Notes: generated from the sequence alone by a model not told the origin. A DNA stretch of 64,000 bases from Glaciecola blandensis (GCF_031846165.1 NZ_JAVRIE010000001.1:62001-126000); one strand, 5' to 3'; numbered from the stretch's first letter, positions 8,771-19,061 are shown. Numbers and translations are program-made.

Positions 8771-10878
8771 TGAGTGCATTTACTTTAACAAAACGTGAAG
8801 ACGGCATAGCTATTTTGACAATGGATGTGCCTGGCGAGACGATGAATACTTTAAAAGCCGACTTTGGTGACGAAGTAACAGCAATCCTAGATCAAGTAGA
8901 AAGTGATGCTGACATTAAAGGGGTTGTCGTAACCAGTGGTAAAAAAGATTCTTTCGTTGCGGGTGCTGATGTTTCAATGCTAGCTGCCTGCAATTCGGCC
9001 GATGAAGCAGAAGAGTTATCTACGGCAGGCCAAAGGTTGTTTGATCGCATTGAAGGCATGAAAAAGACCTTCGTTGCTGCAGTGCATGGTCCAGCGTTGG
9101 GTGGTGGACTAGAGCTTGCGCTAGCTTGTCACTATCGAGTTTGTTCTGACAGCCCTAAAACACAACTTGGTTTACCTGAAGTCCAACTTGGCCTTCTGCC
9201 TGGTAGCGGTGGTACACAGCGTTTACCTGCGCTCATTGGTGTGCAACAAGCGATGAAGATGATGCTCACTGGCGCGCCAGTAAGAGCCAAGCAGGCAAAG
9301 AAATACGGTATCGTTGACGATATGGTACCAGAATCAGTATTGGTCGATGTTGCTGTTGAATTTGCAATGAAGAAGATCAAAAAGCGTGAAAGCAAAAAAT
9401 CGCTTACCAATAAAGTATTGGAAGATACGGGCTTCGGTCGCAATATTCTATTCAAAAAAGCACGCGAGCAAACGCTATCAAAGACCTTGGGGAATTACCC
9501 TGCACCAATGTATATCATTGATTGTATTGAGACAGGTCTGAATGACCGTCGCAAGGGCTACGCGACAGAAGCGCGTTTGTTTGGCCAATTAGTGATGACG
9601 CCTGAGTCGAAACAGCTCCGTGGTATCTTCTTCGCAACAACGGACATGAAAAAAGAGTCTGGTGTTGAGGGGGTTGAGCCTAAGAAAGTGAAGAAAGTAG
9701 GTGTTTTAGGTGGTGGTCTCATGGGTGGGGGTATTGCCTTTGTGACAGCGACTAAAGCCAAAGTGCCTGCGCGTATCAAAGACATTAATCCAGACGGCAT
9801 TGCTGGTGCGCTTCGTTATACTTACGACATTTTGAACAAAAAAGTGAAAAGACGCTTCATGCGTAAAACTGAAATGCAGAATGAAATGTCTAGACTCAGT
9901 GGATGCTTAGATTATAGCGGTTACAAACAAAATGACATGGTCATCGAGGCTGTGTTTGAAGACCTAGGCTTGAAGCAAAAAATGGTTGCTGATATCGAAG
10001 AGCATTGTAACGACAACACTATCTTCGCGTCGAATACCTCTTCTATTCCAATTGGCGAGATTGCGGCTAAAGCAGCGCGTCCAGAAAATGTAGTAGGGCT
10101 ACACTACTTTTCGCCAGTAGATAAGATGCCATTAGCGGAAGTTATCCCTCACGAGGGTACGTCAGAGCAAACTATTTCTACTACCGTAGAGTTTGCGAAA
10201 CGTCAGGGTAAAACACCGATTGTGGTTAAAGATGGCGCGGGTTTCTACGTTAACCGTATTCTTGCCCCCTATATGAGTGAAGCCGGTTTTATTGCCTTAG
10301 AAGGGCAACCTCTAGACGCTATTGATAAAGCTATTACTAAGTTCGGTTTTCCGGTGGGTGCGTTCAAATTGTTGGATGAAGTGGGCATTGATGTTGGAAC
10401 GAAGATTATTCCAATATTAAAAGGACAATTTGGTGAGCGATTCAACGCGCCAGAGGCCTTTGACAAACTACTTGAAAACGACCGCAAGGGTAAAAAGAAT
10501 AAGTCAGGCTTTTATGATTACAGCGGTAAAAAGCCAGGTAAAGATATTGATGAGTCAGTATATCAACTACTTGGCGTTACGCCTGAGAAGAAGATGTCGG
10601 ATGATACTGTCGTTGAGCGTTGTGTGCTGATGATGCTTAATGAGGCGGCGATGTGCTTAGAGGAAGGTGTTGTTAGAAACCCAAGAGACGGCGATATCGG
10701 TGCTATTTTCGGTATAGGTTTCCCTCCATTCCTAGGTGGCCCATTTAATTATATGGATAAACTAGGTATCGCTCACGTTGTTAAACGTTTAGAGCACTAC
10801 GCTGAAAGCTACTCCGACAAGTACACACCAGCGAAGTTGTTAGTCAGTATGAGCGAAGAAGGCAAGACCTTTTACTAG
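8770..10878 (+). CDS. fadJ: multifunctional enoyl-CoA hydratase / 3-hydroxyacyl-CoA dehydrogenase, FadJ type
   Basis: 702-residue fusion enzyme. The N-terminal crotonase domain (about 1-190) has the HGPALGGGLELALAC oxyanion-hole block and PEVQLGLLPGSGGTQ with its catalytic Glu. It hydrates trans-2-enoyl-CoA. The middle Rossmann domain begins with GVLGGGLMGGG near residue 313, contains GLHYFSPVDKMPL, and is followed by the C-terminal 3-hydroxyacyl-CoA dehydrogenase domain, which oxidises with NAD+. Gene order fadI-fadJ and the one-base overlap support FadJ rather than FadB. A REP-like repeat cluster begins 17 bp after the stop. Confidence 0.95.
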   Translation: MSAFTLTKREDGIAILTMDVPGETMNTLKADFGDEVTAILDQVESDADIKGVVVTSGKKDSFVAGADVSMLAACNSADEAEELSTAGQRLFDRIEGMKKTFVAAVHGPALGGGLELALACHYRVCSDSPKTQLGLPEVQLGLLPGSGGTQRLPALIGVQQAMKMMLTGAPVRAKQAKKYGIVDDMVPESVLVDVAVEFAMKKIKKRESKKSLTNKVLEDTGFGRNILFKKAREQTLSKTLGNYPAPMYIIDCIETGLNDRRKGYATEARLFGQLVMTPESKQLRGIFFATTDMKKESGVEGVEPKKVKKVGVLGGGLMGGGIAFVTATKAKVPARIKDINPDGIAGALRYTYDILNKKVKRRFMRKTEMQNEMSRLSGCLDYSGYKQNDMVIEAVFEDLGLKQKMVADIEEHCNDNTIFASNTSSIPIGEIAAKAARPENVVGLHYFSPVDKMPLAEVIPHEGTSEQTISTTVEFAKRQGKTPIVVKDGAGFYVNRILAPYMSEAGFIALEGQPLDAIDKAITKFGFPVGAFKLLDEVGIDVGTKIIPILKGQFGERFNAPEAFDKLLENDRKGKKNKSGFYDYSGKKPGKDIDESVYQLLGVTPEKKMSDDTVVERCVLMMLNEAAMCLEEGVVRNPRDGDIGAIFGIGFPPFLGGPFNYMDKLGIAHVVKRLEHYAESYSDKYTPAKLLVSMSEEGKTFY

Positions 10879-10894
10879 AAGGTCCCCAATCTAT

Positions 10895-11170
10895 CGTCAT
10901 CCCTGAATCTACACGTCATCCCAAAATCTGCACGTCATCCCTAAATCTACACGTCATCCCCGCGCATGCGGGGATCTATTTAAACTATGGTTCGTATTGG
11001 GCCCCCGCCTTCGCGGGGGGGACGGTGTTGTGGGGGGACGGGGATGCGGGGATCTATTTAAAACTATGGTTTGCATTGGGCCCCCGCCTCCGCGGGGGTG
11101 ACGGTGTTGTGGGGTGACGGTATTGCGGGGGTGACGGTGTTGCGTGGTGACGGTATTTCGGGGGTGACGA
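10895..11170. repeat. REP-like palindromic repeat cluster A
   Basis: Left arm: four half-sites beginning CGTCATCCC at 10895, 10914, 10933 and 10952, exactly 19 bp apart. Centre: GC-rich hairpins (near 10954-10975, 10999-11023 and 11078-11104). Right arm: five inverted half-sites (GTGACG) at 11098, 11114, 11131, 11147 and 11164, 16-17 bp apart. A 78-bp segment (10966-11043) is tandemly duplicated at 11044-11121 with a few mismatches. Position after fadJ suggests a 3'-end stabiliser or terminator. No convincing gene lies inside. Confidence 0.85.
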
Positions 11171-11321
11171 GCTTGTGAGAGTGCAGTGTTTCGAAAGCGT
11201 GACACTTAACTCTCAAAAAATACAGTTGGTATAGTCATTATTCAGCCTATTTATTAATCAAAATGTTATACTTCGGTATCGTTCGGTAGGTTTTATCTCA
11301 ACAACGGTTCAGATAACATTA

Positions 11322-11570
11322 ATGGCGAGTCGAATACAATTTTCAAATGAGGAAGCATACATCATGATGGTGGGTTTATTGATAGTGATAAGCTTCCTAG
11401 CGAGTAGTTTGTACTACTATGTAGAAGCTGTTAAAAATGCGATGGGAAAGAAGCGTTGGGTCGTTGGCGGTATTATAATGGGACCGATGTTATTTCCGAT
11501 GTTTAACATTTCTAAGACTGTACATTTACGAAAAAGTAGCGGTTTTCACAACTGCTATCTCCGTTCTTAA
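11322..11570 (+). CDS. small predicted membrane protein, unknown
   Basis: 82-residue ORF I do not recognise. A hydrophobic helix spans about residues 14-33 (MMVGLLIVISFLASSLYYY), and a second weaker one about 47-62 (WVVGGIIMGPMLFPMF) follows a basic KKRW turn. This fits a two-helix inner-membrane peptide. No clear ribosome-binding site precedes the ATG at 11322; an internal ATG at 11364 is possible. It lies alone between repeat cluster A and the convergent propeller/GGDEF/EAL gene. Coding status is plausible, not proven. Confidence 0.45.
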   Translation: MASRIQFSNEEAYIMMVGLLIVISFLASSLYYYVEAVKNAMGKKRWVVGGIIMGPMLFPMFNISKTVHLRKSSGFHNCYLRS

Positions 11571-11588
11571 AACAATCCTTCTGCGCTT

Positions 11589-14500
11589 TTAGCGTTTACC
11601 AATTTTGAGACCTGGCCTAATTGGGCTGGGTTTCGTTGGGTTCAGTAAATGCGACATGTTACGCCCTTCACTTAGCAATGCCTCGAATTTCGAGGCGCTT
11701 ACAGGTTTGCTAAATAAGTAACCTTGTAACATTTCGCACTCGTAACGCTTCAAAATATCAAGTTGCTTCTCATGCTCTACACCTTCAGCGACAACTTTTA
11801 AACCAAGGTTGTGAGCGATATTGATGATTGACTCAGCCATATGCTTATCGACTGAACTTGTTGCAATATCATCGATAAAGGCTTTGTCAATTTTCAATGT
11901 ATGGATAGGGAATTTCTTCAAATAGGCAAGGGAAGAGTAGCCCGTACCAAAATCATCCAGTGCCAAGTGGATCCCTCTTTCTCTCAAGCGCTGCATCATC
12001 TTCAAGGCTTGCTCCGGGTTTTCCATTAGCGTGCCTTCGGTAATTTCACACTCGAGATGCAGGGGAGATAAGCCAACCTGCTTCAAGATCCGCTCAATTC
12101 TGTCATCAAGGTCAGGCAATTCAAACTGCTTGGCGGAGATATTGACCGCCACACGGCCAGTAAACAGACCTGAATCAACCCAGCGTTTGGTATCAATACA
12201 AGCCTTGCGCAACACTTGTTCACCTATTTCAAGGATTTGACCTGTCTGCTCCGCCAGAGGAATGAACTGCCCTGGGCTAACGATGCCTTTTTGAGGGTGC
12301 TCAAAGCGCACAAGCGCCTCCATGCTGACCAGTCTGCCAGATGTGATATCAATTTTGGGCTGGTAGAAAACACTAAACAAGTCTTCTTTAATACCGAATC
12401 TTATTAGGTTCTCTATTTGCAACTGTCTAACCGCATTCTGATTCATCTCGCCGCTAAAGAACTGATAATTACTTCCGCCATTGTTCTTAGCAAAATACAT
12501 AGCAGTGTCGGCATTCTTGAGTAACTCTTGATGCGTTGAGCCATCTTCAGGATAAGTCGCAATACCGATACTTACCCCAAGTACAAACTCTTGCTTGTTG
12601 ATGTAGAAAGGGCGAGAAAGAGCATCTAATACGTCTTGAGCGATGTGTGAAATACGATGCACCGTTGTGGTTGCTTCAATCAACATACTAAACTCATCGC
12701 CGCCTAATCGATAGGTGGTTGAGGTCGAACTCGTTATTTTGCTTAGCCTTCGAGCAATCTGCTTGATCAGTAAATCACCCGTTTGGTGACCGAGTGAATC
12801 GTTAATTCGCTTGAAGTTATCCATGTCGAGACAAATCAATGCATGTGGTGTTTCACGCCTGACTAAATTTTCATGACTCGCTTGGAAGAACGAACGGTTC
12901 GGTAAATTTGTTAATGGGTCAGTATTTGCTAATTTGAGTAATTCTTTTTCGGTTTTTTTGCGAGAGCTTATATCAGAAAATACACCTACGTAGTGACTTA
13001 TCTGCTGGTCTTCATTGCGAATAGCATCAATGGTCATTTCTAACTGATATTTTTCACCGTTAGCTCTCATCGCATCCACTTCACTAGACCATGTGCCTTT
13101 GTGGCGCAGCGTCTTCTTCACTTCTTCAGTGAAGGCATCAGGGTATTGACTAAATGACAGTTTACTCGCAAGAGACTGCTCAACTGTGTCACCGGTGTAG
13201 TTACAGTAGGCACTATTGACTGACATGAACCTAAACTCATGATCAGCAATGAAAACACCTTCTGTTATATTCTCAAAACTGCTTTTAAATAAATTGAGTT
13301 GTTCTTCTGCTTGCTTCAGATGGTTTATGTTTTTCAAGGTGCCCGTCATGCGCAGCGCTTTATGGTGGGAGTCTCGTTTGACAATTTTGCCACGATCAAG
13401 CACCCAAACCCAATCACCCGCGAATGTTTTGACTCTATAGGCAAGTTCGAAAAACTGTGTTTTACCTTCGATATGATCTTGTAAGGCCTGGGTTAACCGT
13501 TCAACATCATTCTCGTGAACGTTGTTCTCGTATGTCGTATGACTGCGGAAACTGTCTTGTGGGAAGTCGATCGTATTCCACGTGTTTTGGCGATATATTT
13601 GTCCACTGATAATATCCCAGTCCCATAATTCGTCTCCACTGGAAGAAAGAGTCAATGTTAAGCGTTCAACATCTTCCGTTAGGGTTTGATCACGCGTTTT
13701 ACGCGATTTCATCTTGTTGATCTGATAGACCACCAAGAACACGATAAAGAAGGCATAGAAAATTAAGGCGCGAGTATGTAACCAAAAAGGCTTATCTACT
13801 GCGATAGTTAATTCGTTGCTGGCTGACCACGCTCCACCGTTGATGCGTGCTTGCACTTTGAATATGTAGTCACCAAAAGATAAGTAACTATAAGAGGCCA
13901 ATCTATTCGCCGACGTGTAAGTCCAGTCCTTGTCGAGCCCATCCAATATATAACGATATTCAGTTGCACTAGCATTGATGCTGTTTACTACACCAAACTC
14001 AATATTTATACGGCTTTCTGAGTGTGCCATACTGAAGTCATTTAACATGAAAGCAGGTGAGATAGGCTTCTCTGATTGATCAACATCCGGAGCGCTAAAG
14101 GCCAAGAATTGGGGTTTTATGGGGGCATCATATTTATTGGTGTTTGTTTGCGTCGTTTGCAAATAATGAATGCCAATAGATCCGCCTATGAGCAGGTTTT
14201 GGTCTTCAGTTGTGACGATTGCTTTGCGATTTAGTTCGTTAAAACTTAGAGCGCTTTTTGAGCGACGCTTTACAATAATACTTTTGCTTAGATCAACGTT
14301 GTATATACCTTGTCGACTGCCATACCAAATCGTATTATCGATGCCAATTGCCGAACGAATGTCGCCTGTAGCGTTGTCATCTTCTCCCGATATTTCGCGA
14401 AGTAAGGTCAGGCTGACCTTATCCAGTTTAAAGATGCCTTTGTTTTGACTGATTAACCAGTAGGCATCTTGATGACTATATACATGCACGACCTTTAAGT

Positions 14501-16079
14501 TACCTAAATCTTCTAAACCACTAGGACGCGTGAATTGCGCCGATTCAGGATTACTGATCATTACACCAACGTTTGTTTGTAACCATATTTGACCACGATC
14601 ATCAGCAAAAACAGGACTCGCAGATGATACGTCTGCAGGCAAACTAACAAAATTCTCTTCGTAATTGGTCGTGTCGATATTCGACAAACCTTTGTCTTGA
14701 TGCCAAACCCATAACTTGTTTTGGAAAAGACTTACTTGGCTAAATGACTTATTTGCGTGAATTTGGTTTTCAAAAACTAGAGCGTCATTCTCAATGCGGT
14801 AACTATGAATCCCATCATTCGACGCAAGCCAAACCTTATTGTTAGCATCAATCTCAATGTCATTGATCATCGCTTTGGTTTGAATGGGAAACTGGGTGAA
14901 AAAACCTTGCTTCTGATTGAATTTGTTGAGGCCATCTAAGCGAGTAGCTGCCCAAATATCTTGATTATTTGATTTCGCGAACCCGATAACCTGACGACCC
15001 GATAAACTTTTACTATCTCCCTCAACAGGCTTATACAGCTTGAGAGGACTGGCAGCAGGATGGAAACTATGCAAACCTGCACTTGCAGTACCTAACCAAG
15101 CCGTTCCCATACGAGAAAGAAAAATACTGGTGATGTTACTGTCTTGCAAGCCACTAGAAAAAGCATTGTTGTGGTTGATAATGGTATGGATGTCTGAGTT
15201 GCGATCGGTAATTACCAAGCCACGATTGCTGGCAATCCAAAGGCTTTCACCGTCAAAAACAATATCGTTCACTGCATCAGATGGCATATCTGGGTTGCTT
15301 TGAGTATTCAGCAACTCTTGTGTATTGGTGCTTGAATCTAAGCTCAATAAACCGCGATTCGTTGCAATCCAATACTTATTGCCAACAACTTCTATTTTGT
15401 TGATGTTGACTTTAGGGAGTGTAAAATTCCATGGGTTTTGTTTGGTTAAGTCGAACAATTGGCTAGATATTTTATCAAAAATATATATACCGCCATAAAC
15501 CGAGTTGATCCAAATACGAGAGTTTTCATCTTTGATGTAAGTGATATTTGTTGGAAATGGACTTTGACTAATAACTTGTGTAACTTTTCGACTCTGGGCG
15601 CTAATGCGGTACATTGAGTTTTGCACCGTGAAATAAATCTCCTTACCAAAAGCGCTGGCGAGACTGGTAATTTCATTCCCTTTGATGATGCTATTTTCGC
15701 TATTGATGACTGAAAAGCTATCTGTGTTGTAGTCGTATACCCCTAAGCCTTGATCAGTTGCTACCCATAAATTGTCTTGGTTATCTATCAGAATACGAGT
15801 GATATTGTTACTTGGAATAGAACGAGGATTAGCTGCGTCAGCACTGTAGACTTTGTTGCTATATCCATCGTATTTACTGAGCCCGTCATTCGACACAATC
15901 CATATGAAACCATATTTATCTTCAAGTGTTTGTTTGACTTGGCTTTGAGAAAAGCCGTTTTGTGCTGAAAGGTGTTCAAAATTTAGGTTGGTGAGGACCC
16001 GTGCCGTCGCTGGAAACAGAAACTGCATGCTGATAAGCATCATTAAAATGAGCCATTTCTGGGAAAGGGCGCGAGTCAA
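11589..16079 (-). CDS. two-component-type propeller, Y_Y_Y, PAS, GGDEF and EAL sensor protein
   Basis: 1496-residue membrane sensor for cyclic-di-GMP signalling. In order: signal peptide (1-27); a large periplasmic region of beta-propeller repeats (about 35-700) with recurrent IWIVSNDGLSKYD / LWVATDQGLGVYD-type motifs; a Y_Y_Y domain (about 700-780); one transmembrane helix near 790-810; two PAS-type domains; a GGDEF domain with intact GGDEF (YRLGGDEFSML); and an EAL domain with EAL (SMEALVRFEHP) and DDFGTGYSSLAYL. The GGDEF lacks the RxxD inhibitory site. Both diguanylate cyclase and phosphodiesterase activity are possible; the net output cannot be told. The start is TTG with AGGCGG upstream, and this keeps the signal peptide's basic N-region intact. 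Confidence 0.9.
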   Translation of the reverse strand: MTRALSQKWLILMMLISMQFLFPATARVLTNLNFEHLSAQNGFSQSQVKQTLEDKYGFIWIVSNDGLSKYDGYSNKVYSADAANPRSIPSNNITRILIDNQDNLWVATDQGLGVYDYNTDSFSVINSENSIIKGNEITSLASAFGKEIYFTVQNSMYRISAQSRKVTQVISQSPFPTNITYIKDENSRIWINSVYGGIYIFDKISSQLFDLTKQNPWNFTLPKVNINKIEVVGNKYWIATNRGLLSLDSSTNTQELLNTQSNPDMPSDAVNDIVFDGESLWIASNRGLVITDRNSDIHTIINHNNAFSSGLQDSNITSIFLSRMGTAWLGTASAGLHSFHPAASPLKLYKPVEGDSKSLSGRQVIGFAKSNNQDIWAATRLDGLNKFNQKQGFFTQFPIQTKAMINDIEIDANNKVWLASNDGIHSYRIENDALVFENQIHANKSFSQVSLFQNKLWVWHQDKGLSNIDTTNYEENFVSLPADVSSASPVFADDRGQIWLQTNVGVMISNPESAQFTRPSGLEDLGNLKVVHVYSHQDAYWLISQNKGIFKLDKVSLTLLREISGEDDNATGDIRSAIGIDNTIWYGSRQGIYNVDLSKSIIVKRRSKSALSFNELNRKAIVTTEDQNLLIGGSIGIHYLQTTQTNTNKYDAPIKPQFLAFSAPDVDQSEKPISPAFMLNDFSMAHSESRINIEFGVVNSINASATEYRYILDGLDKDWTYTSANRLASYSYLSFGDYIFKVQARINGGAWSASNELTIAVDKPFWLHTRALIFYAFFIVFLVVYQINKMKSRKTRDQTLTEDVERLTLTLSSSGDELWDWDIISGQIYRQNTWNTIDFPQDSFRSHTTYENNVHENDVERLTQALQDHIEGKTQFFELAYRVKTFAGDWVWVLDRGKIVKRDSHHKALRMTGTLKNINHLKQAEEQLNLFKSSFENITEGVFIADHEFRFMSVNSAYCNYTGDTVEQSLASKLSFSQYPDAFTEEVKKTLRHKGTWSSEVDAMRANGEKYQLEMTIDAIRNEDQQISHYVGVFSDISSRKKTEKELLKLANTDPLTNLPNRSFFQASHENLVRRETPHALICLDMDNFKRINDSLGHQTGDLLIKQIARRLSKITSSTSTTYRLGGDEFSMLIEATTTVHRISHIAQDVLDALSRPFYINKQEFVLGVSIGIATYPEDGSTHQELLKNADTAMYFAKNNGGSNYQFFSGEMNQNAVRQLQIENLIRFGIKEDLFSVFYQPKIDITSGRLVSMEALVRFEHPQKGIVSPGQFIPLAEQTGQILEIGEQVLRKACIDTKRWVDSGLFTGRVAVNISAKQFELPDLDDRIERILKQVGLSPLHLECEITEGTLMENPEQALKMMQRLRERGIHLALDDFGTGYSSLAYLKKFPIHTLKIDKAFIDDIATSSVDKHMAESIINIAHNLGLKVVAEGVEHEKQLDILKRYECEMLQGYLFSKPVSASKFEALLSEGRNMSHLLNPTKPSPIRPGLKIGKR

Positions 16080-16316
16080 AATTTTTACCGCCTAGTTGTT
16101 TTTATTATTTTTATTTTTTAAACGCTTGCAAAGAATGCCTAAATTTTGGCTGTAGCTCAAGTGTTTATTGGTGTTGGAGGCTTGTTTGCTTAAAACTTAA
16201 CCAATGCGTGCGCCATGTGGGTGAAAAGTAGGCATAGGTCGAGTTTTGCACAGCTGCGCTGAGTGAAAATTGATCAGTCTTAAGTGGCTAATAGAAAGCC
16301 TTCTTTAACGCAAAGA

Positions 16317-19061
16317 TTAGACGTATTTACATGACTTTTTGAGTTCTATAACACTATTTGCAAAAGTGCAGTTAGACAGTCTGGTAGGCGCACCTTTAGT
16401 TGCTGTCGTTAAAAATACCGAACGTTTCATGTTTGTCGAGGAAAGCAAAGCAAGAATACCCGCTTTAAATTCATCAAAAGACAATTCCTTGATTTGTTTG
16501 TAGAAGTTTGCATTTTCACTTTGCTCTTCTATTATTTCGAATTCCAACCAAAGGCGCTGAGCATATTGGGTTGTATTGGTGTCTTCTGAGGAAAACTGCT
16601 TTGACAAAGAGTTGATAAAATTGTCGAAAATAGGCTCAATGTCGTCGATCTCCTTACAAAAATCTTCCAAAACGTTCTCTATAGCTTCTAATAGAACATC
16701 ACTTTGATAATTGGGCGATTGTACATAACTGGCAATACCGGGTCGTTTATTGATAGGCATGTAACCGCAACCAACTAAATATCCAAGATTTTGCTTGTTT
16801 CTTAATTCGTCAAAGATAATGGGTGATAACAATTTTTCCATTGCGACAAACAAGCATTTGCTCTCTACGCTACTGTCCTTAGCTTGTAAGTAGTGCACTA
16901 CGGCGTGTTCACCATGATGGTTTTCTTTCATCAGACAAATATTTTGTTTATGCAAATCAGCTACTCTACGACCTGATTTGTGGGCTTTGTTAAAGTGAAT
17001 CGCATTATTTTTAAGACGCTTGAATAATTTTTCTGCTTGTTCGAGGGACCAGTTGCCAACGACCAGGCCCTCAACATGAGTTTCGACAAAGTATTTTTCT
17101 ACATGAGCTTGAACTTCAGGTAAGAATACTGAGTTCAACTCTTCTAAAATTGATTTTTGACCGATTGTGTTTTCCTGGTAAAGGCAGTTTAACTCGGAAA
17201 ATAGCTGGTTGACTGGCTTGTTTAACAAGGTGTTCTGCAGCGATTTTTGTAGCTTTTCCTTCATCGTGAGGAAGGTCGATGGGGTTACTTTCACCCGAGT
17301 AAGTGCGCGCAATATCTCTTCACATAACACCAATTGTCGGTGAGAAAATCCGCTAGTATGCAGGCTAACACCACCTTGGTGTCCGTACAGACGAAAGTGA
17401 ATGCCAGCGAGTTCAGCACTATTATACTGGTTATTCAATTGTTCACTGATACATTCGACCCAGAGGCGTTTGATTGCAATATTTCTCGCTGAGCCAATCA
17501 TGTTTGGACTTTCTAAACTAAAATAACAATCTCCTTTGGGCGTATTAAAGGCTGTGTTTTGAGTGAACTTAATCAATAAATCATCAGATTCAAAATTGAT
17601 AATCTGGTTCGCCGTAAGTTCTGCTTTTACTATGTTAAAATCATCACTCATATATGGGTTGCGTTGCGGAAGTGACCAATCATTTTGGGCATTACTTTCT
17701 GCAAAAGCTTCGAGATTTCTCACGCTATAAGGTGCTTCATATTGAGCACTTACTTTGTCTGTCTTAGCATTTTCATGGATGAAGAATACTCGCAAATTAG
17801 CGGGTTTGAAGTGCGCTAAGAATGCATCGAAAGCATCGCTATCATAACGGTCCATTACGGTATCGACACTTAGCGCTTGGTCTAGTGTGTACTCGTGTAG
17901 TCGGGTTGCAAGCAGAACAGCCTCATCGATACCAGAGGGGCTAGGTGCGTGCTTTACTTGAAGGGCTAGTTGCTGGGCCTTTTCATCAAAACGCCAGTGT
18001 TCAATTCCTTGTTGTTGCAAAAATTCGAACCAACTACACACCAAGGTAAGTATATTTTCTACATTATCTGCCCCTTTATCCGTCAGGCGCAGATTAATAT
18101 TAATATCTTGATGGCGCTTATCATTGATTCCACCACTGGCAATGACTTCGACTATATACCCGAGCCTTTTCAAGCGCCATTGAAGGCCATTTTCGTTACT
18201 ATCTTCTATAAGGTGACTAAGCAAAAGTATCGGTTTGCTGCGATTCAATGTTGATAAGTTAGGTAAGCAATAAGTAAGCATCAAATTTTGCGTGAATTTG
18301 TGTGGCTTTACTTCAATCTGAATTTGCTTATGTTCGTCTAAATATAAGTCTGGAAGTTGCGGTATACTCTGCGCTTCAAGCTTGTCATCAAAGATACTGA
18401 GTTTGTCTGTGATAGCTTGCATATTTTCACTATTTAACCAACTTTGCTCAGCGACAATGGCAACTTTAATATTGCTGGAAATAAAATACTGTTCATGATG
18501 TTGTTTCAACATCGTTTGGAGCTCGTTTTCGCTGTAACGAGAAAATATGCCTTTGTTTCCCACGCTAAATTTAGTAAACGGATGTTCGCTATTAGCTGTT
18601 TCTTTATGAATGTCGTATAAACGTCGAACATCGTCCTGTTGACGAAGTTGGAATTCGGCATCGACAGCCAGAACTTCCTGCTGAATGCCGTTCAAGGACA
18701 TATTCGGGTACTTCAGCATATCTAGCAGCACATCTAATGCCTCGTGGAATATTGTGTGAGGGCAGTCAAAATGAAAATTACACGTTTCAGCAGAGGTCCA
18801 GGCATTAATGAACCCTCCATTCTTATGCAACAAATCATGCAGGTAGTTACCATCAGTGTAAGCATGGCTGCCAGTGAAGAGCATATGTTCTAGTAAATGG
18901 GAGAGGCCGGGGCAATTATCAGGATCATTAAAGTGTCCCATTCCAATGGAGATTGAAAAGGAGGCTTTGGGCGCCTTCGGGCACTTAATGAGAGCGAATT
19001 CAAGTTTGTTTTGCAGGGTGTTTGCAAAATACTCTCTTTCGGCTAGTCTTGATAATAACAA
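16317..19061 (-). CDS. M16 (insulinase/pitrilysin) family zinc peptidase
   Basis: 914-residue protein with the inverted zinc motif HxxEH (HLLEH, about residues 55-59) and, 76 residues further, the third zinc ligand Glu in VDAEF, so the N-terminal catalytic domain looks active. The length (about 900) fits a full four-domain pitrilysin-like enzyme. No signal peptide is visible, so it may be cytosolic, unlike E. coli PtrA. The frame opens with a TTG at 19100 without ribosome-binding site. I prefer the TTG at 19061, preceded by AAGGA with 6-nt spacing; either start leaves the catalytic domain complete. It is a single gene with no obvious partner. Confidence 0.85.
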   Translation of the reverse strand: MLLSRLAEREYFANTLQNKLEFALIKCPKAPKASFSISIGMGHFNDPDNCPGLSHLLEHMLFTGSHAYTDGNYLHDLLHKNGGFINAWTSAETCNFHFDCPHTIFHEALDVLLDMLKYPNMSLNGIQQEVLAVDAEFQLRQQDDVRRLYDIHKETANSEHPFTKFSVGNKGIFSRYSENELQTMLKQHHEQYFISSNIKVAIVAEQSWLNSENMQAITDKLSIFDDKLEAQSIPQLPDLYLDEHKQIQIEVKPHKFTQNLMLTYCLPNLSTLNRSKPILLLSHLIEDSNENGLQWRLKRLGYIVEVIASGGINDKRHQDININLRLTDKGADNVENILTLVCSWFEFLQQQGIEHWRFDEKAQQLALQVKHAPSPSGIDEAVLLATRLHEYTLDQALSVDTVMDRYDSDAFDAFLAHFKPANLRVFFIHENAKTDKVSAQYEAPYSVRNLEAFAESNAQNDWSLPQRNPYMSDDFNIVKAELTANQIINFESDDLLIKFTQNTAFNTPKGDCYFSLESPNMIGSARNIAIKRLWVECISEQLNNQYNSAELAGIHFRLYGHQGGVSLHTSGFSHRQLVLCEEILRALTRVKVTPSTFLTMKEKLQKSLQNTLLNKPVNQLFSELNCLYQENTIGQKSILEELNSVFLPEVQAHVEKYFVETHVEGLVVGNWSLEQAEKLFKRLKNNAIHFNKAHKSGRRVADLHKQNICLMKENHHGEHAVVHYLQAKDSSVESKCLFVAMEKLLSPIIFDELRNKQNLGYLVGCGYMPINKRPGIASYVQSPNYQSDVLLEAIENVLEDFCKEIDDIEPIFDNFINSLSKQFSSEDTNTTQYAQRLWLEFEIIEEQSENANFYKQIKELSFDEFKAGILALLSSTNMKRSVFLTTATKGAPTRLSNCTFANSVIELKKSCKYV

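Noticed and set aside
10895..11170. CRISPR array
   Set aside because: Units are 16-19 bp with no unique 30-bp spacers, the arms are inverted to each other, and no cas gene is near.
10954..11205. 83-codon minus-strand ORF rich in RHPR
   Set aside because: It is the translation of the REP repeats; composition is repetitive and there is no ribosome-binding site.
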